This document shows, piece by piece, positions 39,709-48,292 of a stretch of 64,000 bases of DNA. This DNA comes from SZUA-309 sp965233675. Lineage in GTDB: Bacteria > Pseudomonadota > Gammaproteobacteria > Pseudomonadales > Azotimanducaceae. Location: the NCBI GenBank assembly GCA_965233675.1, contig OZ247498.1, forward strand, positions 3,410,001 to 3,474,000, in the 5' to 3' direction. Position numbers and translations under genes: made by a program. The first letter of the stretch is position 1, and each line of letters starts with the position of its first letter. The notes below the pieces were generated by a model. It saw only the letters and a program-made list of their open reading frames with translations, was not told where the DNA came from and ran no database searches.

Positions 39709-41375
39709 TCCGGATTCTGGCACGCCGCCACATCGTCTTCCGTGAGACCCAGGTCCTTGGCGGCCTGGGCGAAATCTCCCGCGCTGGCGCCCGCCTGATA
39801 AACGTCGTTGGTGGTCTGGGCCATATCGTAATCACCGAACTGGCCGGCGAGGCGGCCGACGCCCCGCATCAGCGAGCCAAAGCCCCGCTTCTTCTTCTGG
39901 GCGGCCTGCGCCGCTGCCATTTTCTCCTCGAGACAGGCCTGCTGTGCCGCCTGCAGTTCCTCGGGGCTGCGTTCGGCAGTCTCACTGGCCCCGGTGGTGC
40001 CTGCCGCCAGAATCCCGGCGAGCTGAGGCGAGGGCTGACCGGTCACCTCCAGGCCATTCTCTGCCTGGTACTGAGAGATCGCGATGGCGGTGTTCGTATC
40101 CATCGTTCCGGAGGGACTGACGTTATAGCCCAGCGCTGCCAGATGCTCCTGGATCATCAGGGTCATACCGTCCCCACCTGTCGCCGTCGCTGAGGCCGAG
40201 GTTTTCACTGCTTCGGCTTTACCCTGGTCAGGTTCGGCCGCCGCCGTGTGTGCGGCAACAGTGCCTGTACCGGCACAGGGATTCCCGGAGGCATCCAGCA
40301 GGGTCGGATTGACACGGATCCCATCCACAATCGTCTCGAACTGGAAGCCGTTGCCACTGGCCAGGCTCTCCATCATTTTCATCTGCGGGCCGAGCATGGA
40401 TTCCATCATCGCCAGCTGCTGCGGCGACATGTTCTTCTTCTGTTTTTCGAACTCGGCGAGTTGGGCCTGGGCCTCGGCCATCTGGGCCTCCTGCTCCGGG
40501 GTCAGCATGCCGCTCATGGACATCACCTGCCGGTAGGACTCATACAGATTGCTGCCCGGCACCTGACGGTAATCCGACTGCATCGATTCGATGGTCATGG
40601 GCCGCGTGTTGCCTTCCGCCGTCATGGTGCCGTCCATTTTCATGTTCAACGGCACATAAGCGTCAGCGTCCACATACATGCTGATCGCCTCGATCCGGTA
40701 CTCGCTGCCATCGTTACGTTCGACATGATTCAGACCTTCCGCACGGATGTGCCAGGCCGTACGGCCGTCAACGGTCTCCTTGCCCAGCACCTCGGCCTTG
40801 TCCATGAAGGCCTCCATGTGGTCGAGGGTATTTCTGGCATCAGCAGCCGGATCGTAGGCCTGATCTTCCCGCTTGGCCTGCGCCGCAGCGCGCAGGAATT
40901 CGGCGTTGCCGCCCATCATCACCCGGGGGTTCATGGTATTCCACGGATCGGTGCCGGAGGCGGCAAATTCACCCCCCACCGGCAGACCGGATTCGTTGCC
41001 GTACTTCCGTTTGTTCTCGCTGGCCAGGACCTCCCCGGTCATCTCCGTGCTGGCAGCGAAGGCCTCCAGCTCGTCAGCCGAGAGCGTGGCATCGCACTGG
41101 CGATTCTGCATCTGACTGGCCGTCATCGGCACGAAGAACGTCTGCCGCTCGCCGGCATCATCGTCATATTCCGTGCGGACGAACCAGGTGGAAACAGTCT
41201 GGCCCATCATGGACCGGTCGACCACGTAGGCATCGACCCCCTGCCAGCGTTCGACCTGTTTCTTCTGAGCGGTTTCGAGAATTTCGCGCGCGCTCTCCGC
41301 GGCGCCCGTTCCCGGCATCATGAGCACGGCAATGGCCGTGACCAGCACCTCTATCCGTCGCATGATCCGTCGCAT
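39705..41375 (-). CDS. Exported DUF4412-like protein with C-terminal peptidoglycan-binding domain
   Basis: This 556-residue protein has a signal peptide (MRRIEVLVTAIAVLMMPGTGAAES) and a long N-terminal region with LolA/DUF4412-like beta strands (residues about 30-350: STWFVRTEYD, GRTAWHIRAEGL, MYVDADAYVPLNMKMDGTM). A Gln/Met/Lys-rich helical stretch at about 275-330 comes next. A peptidoglycan-binding domain 1 unit follows at about 400-460 (MIQEHLAALGYNVSPSGTMDTNTAIAISQYQAENGLEV). The tail is rich in Ala. It is probably a periplasmic protein held on the cell wall; the function is unknown. GGGAGG precedes the start. Confidence 0.72.
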   Translation of the reverse strand: MRRIMRRIEVLVTAIAVLMMPGTGAAESAREILETAQKKQVERWQGVDAYVVDRSMMGQTVSTWFVRTEYDDDAGERQTFFVPMTASQMQNRQCDATLSADELEAFAASTEMTGEVLASENKRKYGNESGLPVGGEFAASGTDPWNTMNPRVMMGGNAEFLRAAAQAKREDQAYDPAADARNTLDHMEAFMDKAEVLGKETVDGRTAWHIRAEGLNHVERNDGSEYRIEAISMYVDADAYVPLNMKMDGTMTAEGNTRPMTIESMQSDYRQVPGSNLYESYRQVMSMSGMLTPEQEAQMAEAQAQLAEFEKQKKNMSPQQLAMMESMLGPQMKMMESLASGNGFQFETIVDGIRVNPTLLDASGNPCAGTGTVAAHTAAAEPDQGKAEAVKTSASATATGGDGMTLMIQEHLAALGYNVSPSGTMDTNTAIAISQYQAENGLEVTGQPSPQLAGILAAGTTGASETAERSPEELQAAQQACLEEKMAAAQAAQKKKRGFGSLMRGVGRLAGQFGDYDMAQTTNDVYQAGASAGDFAQAAKDLGLTEDDVAACQNPD

Positions 41376-41681
41376 GGTTCCTCCCTGTCTCGCTAACTGC
41401 GAATAACTGCCAACTTTCCCTCGCCCGGCACGATGCGCCCTGGCCGACCCTTAGCCTACTCATGATCAGGCATTGCGCAAGGATGAGATCGGATACGGGA
41501 CGCTCAACAGTCACTCCTATCAGGCCGCTCACATGATGGCAGATCGCAATGCTGTCGCGCATAACCATATGCTGGAACGTTTCTTCGGTCCCAGGCCCGG
41601 AAACCCTAGAATTCCGACCCAGTCAGCCATTTAGAAGTATCCAGACCGTGAAGCCCAATCTCCGAACCGCACGAGTCCCGC
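41376..41681. other. 306-base gap upstream of cysJ
   Basis: This region lies between the divergent starts of the DUF4412-like gene and cysJ. I see no convincing gene, RNA or terminator in it, and no clear CysB-site motif by eye. A sulfur-starvation promoter for cysJI would be expected here. Confidence 0.4.
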
Positions 41682-43523
41682 ATGAGTAACTCTCACGTGA
41701 GCAATGCCGATTCCTCGAGCGGCGCAGTCGCCAGCGTCCTGGCGCCTCAGGGCCCGTTGTCGGCAGATCAGGCCGCCCGACTCGACCAGCTCGTCCGCGA
41801 TCTGGACAGCCATCAGATGAGCTGGGTGAGTGGCTACCTGGCCGCCCTGAGCTCAGCGCCCGCGGCCATTGCCGCTCCGGCAAAGGCGCCTGAACGGGTT
41901 CTCACCGTGCTCTACGGCTCCGAAACCGGAAACGCCAGGGAACTGGCCACCGATGCGGTGGCGGCAGCGGAAGCCCGCGGAATGAGCGCGCGCCTGTTCG
42001 ACATGGCGAGCTATCCGGTCCGGGAACTGCGCGACGAGCAGTTGCTGCTGATTGTCACCGCCACACATGGTGAAGGCACACCACCGGATCCCGCCCTGGA
42101 TTTCTACGAATTTCTGCACGGCCGCAAAGCGCCGCGCCTGGACAAGCTGGGCTTCGCGGTGCTGGCGCTGGGAGATTCGAGCTACGAGTTTTTCTGCCAG
42201 ACCGGCAAGGATTTTGATGCCCGGATTGCCGACCTGGGCGGAGAGCGCCTGGCCACACGCATCGACTGTGACATCGATTTCGAAGCGCCAGCCGCAAGCT
42301 GGCTCGAAGATGCCCTGGGCGTGTTCGAGCAACGGATGGAAACCACGGAACCGGCCGCCAAGGTACTGCCGTTCGGGGTGGCAAGCGCGCCTAATGCCCC
42401 CGCCGCCTACGGAAAAAACCGGCCCTTTCAGGCCGAGGTGCTGGAAAATATCCATCTGAACGGCCGGGGCTCGGACCGGGAAACCCGCCACATCGAACTG
42501 TCGCTGGAAGATTCCGGTCTCAGCTACGTGCCGGGGGACGTGCTCTGCGTCAAGGCGCCTAACCAGCGCTCGGAAGTGAACGCGCTGCTGGCGGCACTGG
42601 ATCTGGACGCAACGACAGAGGTATCCGTTCGGGACCAGTCCATGCCCCTCGAAGCGGCACTGACCCATCACCTGGAAATCACCACGGCAACACCCGGCTT
42701 CCTGGGCAAGTGGGCAGAACACGCCGATTCGGTACCGGAAAACCTGTTAGCCGAAGAGAACCGGAGCGAGCTGACGGCTTTCCTGAGCGATCGCTGGATT
42801 CTGGACATCATCAGCGAGTTTCCGGCAGCCGGGGTATCGGCGGCCGAGCTGGTCGGGATGCTGCGCCCGCTGACCGCCCGGGAATACTCGATCGCCTCGA
42901 GCCTGGACGCGAATCCGGACGAGGTGCATCTCACCGTGACCGCCGTCCGCTATCAGGCCCGCGGCCGGGACCGTCACGGCGTGGCCTCGACCCACCTCGC
43001 TGATCAGCTGTCCCCCGGGGAACACGCCGATATCTGGATACGGAAAAACGACCATTTCCGTCTGCCGGCAGACCCCGAAACCCCCATCATCATGATCGGC
43101 CCGGGCACCGGCGTTGCGCCGTTCCGTGCGTTCGTGCAGGAGCGCGCACATACCGGGGCCGGCGGTGAGAACTGGTTGTTCTTCGGCAATCCCCACTTCC
43201 GAACCGACTTTCTTTATCAGCTCGAGTGGCAGCGCTGGCTCGCCGGCGGCCAGCTGACCCATCTGGATGTCGCATTTTCAAGGGATCAGGCCTATAAGGT
43301 CTACGTGCAGGATCGCATCAGGGAGCGGGGCCGTGAGGTGTATGACTGGTTGGAAAGAGGCGCGCACATTTACGTCTGCGGCGACGCCCAGCAGATGGCG
43401 CCGGACGTGCATGCTGCCCTGGTCGAACTCATCGCGGAGCATGGAAATCTGCAACAGGAAGCGGCATCGGAATATCTGCGCAACCTGCAACGGCAGTCGC
43501 GTTACCAGCGCGATGTGTATTGA
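41682..43523 (+). CDS. cysJ: Sulfite reductase [NADPH] flavoprotein alpha subunit
   Basis: This 613-residue diflavin reductase passes electrons from NADPH through FAD and FMN to CysI for sulfite reduction to sulfide. It has the flavodoxin domain (VLYGSETGNAREL FMN phosphate loop near residue 75, ATHGEGTPPDPALDFY, LALGDSSYEFFCQTG) and the FAD domain (LRPLTAREYSIASS). The NADPH-binding half follows (MIGPGTGVAPFRAFVQER, WLFFGNPHFRTDFLYQLEWQ, AHIYVCGDAQQM), ending RYQRDVY. Length and order match E. coli CysJ (599 residues). The cysI start follows 9 bases later, in the standard operon order. Confidence 0.97.
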   Translation: MSNSHVSNADSSSGAVASVLAPQGPLSADQAARLDQLVRDLDSHQMSWVSGYLAALSSAPAAIAAPAKAPERVLTVLYGSETGNARELATDAVAAAEARGMSARLFDMASYPVRELRDEQLLLIVTATHGEGTPPDPALDFYEFLHGRKAPRLDKLGFAVLALGDSSYEFFCQTGKDFDARIADLGGERLATRIDCDIDFEAPAASWLEDALGVFEQRMETTEPAAKVLPFGVASAPNAPAAYGKNRPFQAEVLENIHLNGRGSDRETRHIELSLEDSGLSYVPGDVLCVKAPNQRSEVNALLAALDLDATTEVSVRDQSMPLEAALTHHLEITTATPGFLGKWAEHADSVPENLLAEENRSELTAFLSDRWILDIISEFPAAGVSAAELVGMLRPLTAREYSIASSLDANPDEVHLTVTAVRYQARGRDRHGVASTHLADQLSPGEHADIWIRKNDHFRLPADPETPIIMIGPGTGVAPFRAFVQERAHTGAGGENWLFFGNPHFRTDFLYQLEWQRWLAGGQLTHLDVAFSRDQAYKVYVQDRIRERGREVYDWLERGAHIYVCGDAQQMAPDVHAALVELIAEHGNLQQEAASEYLRNLQRQSRYQRDVY

Positions 43524-43532
43524 GGTCAGGCC

Positions 43533-45218
43533 GTGACGATTGATCGCAGCCGGGACATCAGCCAGCCACTGACCGCATTGCATGAGAACGAGCGCATCAA
43601 GGCGGAAAGCCGTCTGCTGCGCGGCACGATCGAAGAAGGTATTGCGGACCGGGTGACCGGCAGCTTTGCCGCCTCCGACACCCAACTCTCCAAATTTCAC
43701 GGTTTCTACCAACAGGACGACCGGGATCTGCGCGACGAACGCCGGCGGCAGAAGCTCGAACCCGCCTATCAGATGATGCTGCGACTGCGGCTGCCCGGCG
43801 GCGTCTGTTCACCGTCTCAGTGGCTGGCGCTGGACCGGGTAGCGGAAAACTACGCCGACGGCAGTCTGCGCCTGACAACACGGCAGACGTTCCAGTTTCA
43901 CGGTGTGCTGAAACACAACCTGCAACCCACCATTCAGGCGCTCGACGACGTGCGCCTGGATACCCGGGCCGCCTGCGGAGATGTGAATCGCACGGTCATG
44001 GCCGCCGCCAATCCACACGAGAGTGCGCTCCACGCCACCGTGGTTGCCCAGGCGCAGATGCTCAGCGACCACTTCGCGCCGCGAACGGGTGCTTACGGTG
44101 AAATCTGGCTGGGTCAGGAGCGGGTGGACGCAGACAAGGATGCGGAGCCCATCTATGGCCCCACCTATCTGCCCCGGAAGTTCAAGATCGGGTTCGCCGT
44201 TCCCCCATCGAACGACATCGACGTCTACAGTCAGGATCTGGGGTTCATCGCCATCACCGAAGACGGCGCGCTCGCGGGTTTCAACGTCTGTGTGGGCGGC
44301 GGTATGGGCCGCACGGACAACGCCCCGGCCACGTATCCCCGCCTGGCGGACGTGGTCGGTTTCTGCCGGCCGGAACAGGTCCAGGCCGTGGCGGATGCCG
44401 TGCTGTCGACCCAACGTGATTTCGGAGATCGAACGGATCGCAGCCACGCCCGCCTGAAGTACACCATCGACAGCCATGGGCTGCCCTGGTTTCTGGGCGA
44501 GGTGGCCGCGCGCGCCGGGTTCGAGTTCGAGCCAGCCCGGCCTTTCCATTTCGAGAACAATGGCGACCGCTACGGCTGGGTGGCGAGCGACGACGGCCTC
44601 TGGCACTACACGCTGTTCATCGAGAATGGCCGGGTGCGGGATACAGAAGGCTATCCATTGCGATCCACCCTGCGCCAGATCGCTGAAGAAGCGGTGGGCG
44701 AGTTCAGGCTGACCCCCAATCAGAACCTTGTGATTGCAGGCATCCCCGAACAGGCGAAAGCCAGTATGGATAAGCAGTTGCAGGCGCTGGAACAGGCAGA
44801 TCGTCAGGGCCCCATTCGCCGCAACGCCATGGCCTGCGTCGCGCTGCCCACCTGCGGCCTGGCTATGGCAGAGGCCGAGCGCTACCTGCCCGACCTGATC
44901 ACCCGGCTCGAAGCACTGACCGCGTCAGTGGGCATCGGCGATCAGGAAATCGTGGTGCGCATGACCGGCTGCCCGAACGGCTGTGCAAGACCCTATCTCG
45001 CCGAAATCGCCTTCACGGGCAGGGCGCCCGGCAAGTACAACGTTTATCTGGGCGGCGGTTTCCATGGCCAGCGGCTGAACCGTCTGTTCCTCGAGAACGT
45101 CGGCGAGCAGCAGATCCTGGAAGCGCTGGAACCCCTGTTCCGTCACTACGCCGACGAGCGGACCGCGGGCGAACCCTTCGGGGATTTCGTTTTCCGTGCC
45201 GGCTATGTCGGCGACTGA
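43533..45218 (+). CDS. cysI: Sulfite reductase [NADPH] hemoprotein beta subunit
   Basis: This 561-residue siroheme and [4Fe-4S] enzyme reduces sulfite to sulfide by six electrons. The cluster and siroheme Cys ligands are seen as ACVALPTCGLAM (Cys435, Cys441) and MTGCPNGCARPY (Cys480, Cys484). LSKFHGFYQQDDRDLRDERRRQKLEPAYQMMLRLRLPGG is the conserved N-terminal block, RLTTRQTFQFHG the substrate-side Arg region, and CGDVNRTVM follows. The GTG start is 9 bases after cysJ. The 3' end overlaps the convergent sigma gene by 16 bases. Confidence 0.97.
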   Translation: MTIDRSRDISQPLTALHENERIKAESRLLRGTIEEGIADRVTGSFAASDTQLSKFHGFYQQDDRDLRDERRRQKLEPAYQMMLRLRLPGGVCSPSQWLALDRVAENYADGSLRLTTRQTFQFHGVLKHNLQPTIQALDDVRLDTRAACGDVNRTVMAAANPHESALHATVVAQAQMLSDHFAPRTGAYGEIWLGQERVDADKDAEPIYGPTYLPRKFKIGFAVPPSNDIDVYSQDLGFIAITEDGALAGFNVCVGGGMGRTDNAPATYPRLADVVGFCRPEQVQAVADAVLSTQRDFGDRTDRSHARLKYTIDSHGLPWFLGEVAARAGFEFEPARPFHFENNGDRYGWVASDDGLWHYTLFIENGRVRDTEGYPLRSTLRQIAEEAVGEFRLTPNQNLVIAGIPEQAKASMDKQLQALEQADRQGPIRRNAMACVALPTCGLAMAEAERYLPDLITRLEALTASVGIGDQEIVVRMTGCPNGCARPYLAEIAFTGRAPGKYNVYLGGGFHGQRLNRLFLENVGEQQILEALEPLFRHYADERTAGEPFGDFVFRAGYVGD

Positions 45219-45940
45219 CCATCGCGTTCGGCCGCGATCCTCGCGATACGGGCCATCACCGCTGCGGTCAGATCATCACAGCGACTACCCGCAAACTCGT
45301 AGACGCGGTCGCCCGCCTGCTGCATGTAGCTGGCGAACTCTTTCCGCAACAACCGGCGGGCGCGAAAAACGCGGGTCTTCACGGTTTCTTCGTTGAGGCC
45401 AAGCACCTCCGAGGTCTCCCGCACGCTCAGCCCCTGCACCACACGCAGTACAAAAACCGTGCGGAATACGTCGGGCAGCTTCTCGATCGCTGCCTCAAGC
45501 AGTAGTCCAAGTCTTTCCCTTTCCAAGGTGCCTCCCGGATCCTGTCCTGATAAGTCAGATTTTTCTTGCATCAGTTGTTCTATCGAATCCGACTCGGTGG
45601 GTAATTCGCGTTTGCGCCGCAGCACGCCAAGCGCCTGATTCCGGGTAATCACGTAAAGCCAGCTGGCGAAACCCGCCGGACCTTTGAAACTCTCGAGGCG
45701 GGTGAAGGCGCTGATGTAAGCCTCCTGAACCACATCCCGGGCCTCGTGATCGTCCACAACGATGCTGCGCGCGAGCCGGTACAGCCCCTGGTTGTGGCGA
45801 CGGATCAGCAACTCGAACAGACCCGTGTCGCCATCCAGGACCCGTCTCACGACTGCCTCGTCGGGCAACTCGGCGGATGAGTCCCGGGTGTTGTCACCGG
45901 TTTTCAGGGCGACGATGGCGCCTTGTCTAGAGGTGTTCAT
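45203..45940 (-). CDS. ECF-type RNA polymerase sigma factor
   Basis: This 245-residue sigma factor has region 2 (LFELLIRRHNQGLYRLARSIV, DDHEARDVVQEAYISAFTRLESFKG and SWLYVITRNQALGVLRRKR) and region 4 (LEAAIEKLPDVFRTVFVLRVVQGLSVRETSEVLGLNEETVKTRVFRARRLLRK). A longer than usual linker of about 35 residues (ELPTESDSIEQLMQEKSD) joins them. ATG 45940 has GGGAGC upstream; the start overlaps the cytochrome c stop by 14 bases. It is the last gene of a leftward trio with cytochrome c and a ferritin-like protein, and no anti-sigma factor is visible next to it. Confidence 0.92.
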   Translation of the reverse strand: MNTSRQGAIVALKTGDNTRDSSAELPDEAVVRRVLDGDTGLFELLIRRHNQGLYRLARSIVVDDHEARDVVQEAYISAFTRLESFKGPAGFASWLYVITRNQALGVLRRKRELPTESDSIEQLMQEKSDLSGQDPGGTLERERLGLLLEAAIEKLPDVFRTVFVLRVVQGLSVRETSEVLGLNEETVKTRVFRARRLLRKEFASYMQQAGDRVYEFAGSRCDDLTAAVMARIARIAAERDGQSPT

Positions 45941-46376
45941 TGCAAAGCTCCCTGTTTGCGAATTTGAGATAAGCAATCAATGCCCGGCGATCGGTCTCCA
46001 GGAAGACCCCGGCAAACCCCATGGTCGTTCCCGGAACGACTTCGAGCGGAGACGCCAGAAAGGCATCCAACGTGACTTCGGTCCAGACGATGCCGGAGCG
46101 CACCATAGCCTCCGAGTAGGCGTAATCCGGCACCGTCCCGGCGGCCCGCCCGAGCAGACCGCAGTGCAGCGGCCCGGTCCGATTCCGTTCCAGAGAATGG
46201 CAGCCCATACAGCGCTGGTAGACGGATTTTCCAAGCAGAACGGCTTCGGCAGGGACCTGGTCCGCGCCGTCCACCGTGCTGTCCGCCCTGCTTTCTGCCC
46301 TGCTTTCTGCCCTGCTTTCTGCCATAGACGCCATGCTCCAGAGCAGCAGGATCACAATAATGGATCGCCTGTGCAT
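45927..46376 (-). CDS. Exported c-type cytochrome
   Basis: This 149-residue protein has a signal peptide (IIVILLLWSMASMAES), a short repeat linker and one class I cytochrome c domain with CMGCH (Cys56, Cys59, His60). A likely Met axial ligand is in VPGTTMGFAGV, and ALIAYLKFANREL forms the C-terminal helix. It resembles cytochrome c2/c550-type carriers. AGGAAC precedes the ATG. The ESRA repeat (residues 20-32) is encoded by three perfect 12-bp units. It lies 10 bases after the ferritin-like gene and overlaps the sigma gene. Confidence 0.9.
   Translation of the reverse strand: MHRRSIIVILLLWSMASMAESRAESRAESRADSTVDGADQVPAEAVLLGKSVYQRCMGCHSLERNRTGPLHCGLLGRAAGTVPDYAYSEAMVRSGIVWTEVTLDAFLASPLEVVPGTTMGFAGVFLETDRRALIAYLKFANRELCNEHL
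46285..46320. repeat. Three-unit 12-bp tandem repeat inside the cytochrome c gene
   Basis: GCCCTGCTTTCT repeats three times without mismatch (46285-46296, 46297-46308, 46309-46320). It encodes an Ala-Glu-Ser-Arg repeat just after the signal peptide. The unit is a multiple of three, so a change in copy number keeps the frame and only changes linker length. Confidence 0.9.
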
Positions 46377-46385
46377 GCCGGTTCC

Positions 46386-46970
46386 TCAAGAGAAGAACGC
46401 ACCAGGTACCGGATCGAGACCCAGTACGCTTCGCAGGACGGCCCAGTGCATTGCCTCATCAGCGAGGATACTCGCGGCTGCCGCAGAAAGTTGACGGTTG
46501 TCGAACAGCGGGATGGCCCCGGCATATGCGCTGACTGCGCCCCGTTCCAGCCCGGCCGCAAATTCCAGGACGTCCCGCTCATCGTTCAGGTCGCTGACCG
46601 GGAAATCGTAGGTCGGGCGCGCCTCCACCGGGCTGCCACCCAGACTGCGCACCGCCTTGATCAGCGCATCCGCATGCGCTTTGTGATGGCCCTGAAAGCT
46701 GATGGCCGTCCTGGCCACCGGCTGGCTGAGCAGCCCGCTTTCGGCACCCAGCTGATAGGCGGCGACAGCTTCATATTCGGCAGCGATGGCGGTGTTCAGA
46801 ATGCGTGCGTCCTGTTCTGCATCCGCGTCTGTGCCGGCAGCCCACACCCTGCTGCCACCGATTCCGGACACCAGCGCCAGTCCTGCAACCGACAAGGTGG
46901 TGCGGGAGGTGGCACCAAGAAACTGGCGTCGTGATCTATCCGGTTCTGTTTGGGGTATCTTGTGCCGCAT
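46386..46970 (-). CDS. Tat-exported ferritin-like domain protein
   Basis: This 194-residue protein has a twin-arginine signal (SRRQFLGATSRTTLSVAGLALVSG) and a ferritin-like four-helix bundle. Di-iron-type positions are seen in LNTAIAAEYEAVAAYQLG (ExxxA-Y), FQGHHKAHADALIKAVRSLGG, FAAGLERGAVSAYAGAI and ASILADEAMHWAVLR (ExxH). This is the DUF4439/ferritin-like_2 kind found with cytochromes and stress sigma factors. AAGGAG is 8 bases before ATG 46970. It is the first gene of the leftward trio; oxygen or metal stress handling in the periplasm is inferred. Confidence 0.85.
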   Translation of the reverse strand: MRHKIPQTEPDRSRRQFLGATSRTTLSVAGLALVSGIGGSRVWAAGTDADAEQDARILNTAIAAEYEAVAAYQLGAESGLLSQPVARTAISFQGHHKAHADALIKAVRSLGGSPVEARPTYDFPVSDLNDERDVLEFAAGLERGAVSAYAGAIPLFDNRQLSAAAASILADEAMHWAVLRSVLGLDPVPGAFFS

Positions 46971-47167
46971 TGGCTTGCTCCTTAGTGGATAGTTGGGGTA
47001 TCTGCAGGAGTGATGCAGCAAGGATCGAAAAGGTTCCCGAATGGGAACGCTCGGCTGGCAACTTCTGGACGAACGGACGGTCTAATTGCCGCCCGAGTGC
47101 CCGAGCGTCACCCCCCCGGGTGCTGGACTCGAGTAAAATTGTCCGAAACCACTCACAAGGCAACAGC

Positions 47168-48292
47168 ATGACCCGCTGGCCCCAACCCGTAACCGGCTTC
47201 TTCCTGCTCCTCTGCGCTGCCGCGCTGACAGGGCAATCAGCCAACGCCGCCGCGCCGCCACCCCCGGCTGTGATCGTCGAAATCGTCGCCGAGGAGACCA
47301 TCGCAGACCGGATTGAGGGCCTGGGCACCTTGCGGCCGAACGAAACGGTGCGAATCACCGCCAACGTGTCGGATACCATTTCACGCATTCATTTCGAGGA
47401 TGGTCAGACCGTGGCCGCGGGAGATGTGCTGGTGGAAATGACCGACGCCGAGGAAGCGGCGCTGCTCACCGAAGCGGAAACCCTGGCGGATGAGGCGCGC
47501 CGGCAATACGAACGGCACGAGGAACTGGTGGTGAGCGGCAGCGCCTCGCAGTCTCTCCTGGACGAACGGCGTCGGGAATCACGCGCCGCGGAGGCCCGGC
47601 TGGAGGCCGTACGTTCACGTCTGCGCGACCGGCTCATCGTCGCGCCGTTCTCGGGCCGGGTGGGTCTGCGGCTGGTGAGCCCCGGCGCACTGGTGTCCCC
47701 TGGGGAGGCCATTACTACCCTGGTGGATGATTCCCGGATGAAGCTCGACTTCAGTGTACCGGCCATCTACTTCACCAGCGTCCGGCCCGGCACCCGGATC
47801 GAGGCCACAACCCCCGTGCTGCCCGACCGGATTTTTCTCGGCGTTGTGACGTCCATCGAGAGCACCATCGACCCTGTCACCCGGGCCATGACCGTTCGCG
47901 CCGTGATCGACAATGAGGCGCACGAATTGATCGGTGGCATGCTGATGACACTGAATCTCCTGCGCAACGAGCGCCAGGCGCTCGTGGTGTCCGAAGAAGC
48001 CATCATTCCCCAGGGTGAAACCAAGCACGTATTCGTTGTGGTCGATACCGGGGAATCGCTGCTGGTGGAAAAACGCATGGTCGAACTGGGTGCACGAATG
48101 CCCGGCCGGGTGGAGGTGGTGTCCGGACTATCGGCCGGCGAAAAGATCGTCACCCATGGGACCCTGAAGATACGACCGGGGATGCCGGTGCGGATCAGGG
48201 CCGTGGACGACGGCAGCCGCCCCCTCGAGGAACTGATCCGGCCTGAGCAGACCGCCCGGCAATCGGATGCCGACAGCGTGCCTGCCGCATGA
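47168..48292 (+). CDS. RND efflux periplasmic adaptor (membrane fusion protein)
   Basis: This 374-residue adaptor links an inner-membrane RND pump to an outer-membrane channel. It has a signal peptide (TGFFLLLCAAALTGQSANA) and the two lipoyl half-motifs (RIEGLGTLRPNETVRITANV and VAPFSGRVGLRLVSPGALVSPGEAITTLVD). A helical hairpin lies between them (residues about 95-145), followed by the beta-barrel and membrane-proximal domain (GMLMTLNLLRNERQALVVSEEAIIPQG). It overlaps the pump gene by 4 bases. No outer-membrane channel gene is next to it. Confidence 0.92.
   Translation: MTRWPQPVTGFFLLLCAAALTGQSANAAAPPPPAVIVEIVAEETIADRIEGLGTLRPNETVRITANVSDTISRIHFEDGQTVAAGDVLVEMTDAEEAALLTEAETLADEARRQYERHEELVVSGSASQSLLDERRRESRAAEARLEAVRSRLRDRLIVAPFSGRVGLRLVSPGALVSPGEAITTLVDDSRMKLDFSVPAIYFTSVRPGTRIEATTPVLPDRIFLGVVTSIESTIDPVTRAMTVRAVIDNEAHELIGGMLMTLNLLRNERQALVVSEEAIIPQGETKHVFVVVDTGESLLVEKRMVELGARMPGRVEVVSGLSAGEKIVTHGTLKIRPGMPVRIRAVDDGSRPLEELIRPEQTARQSDADSVPAA

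Noticed and set aside
41376..41681. Sulfur riboswitch or CysB site upstream of cysJ
   Set aside because: No SAM-riboswitch-like pairing or clear CysB motif could be recognised by eye.
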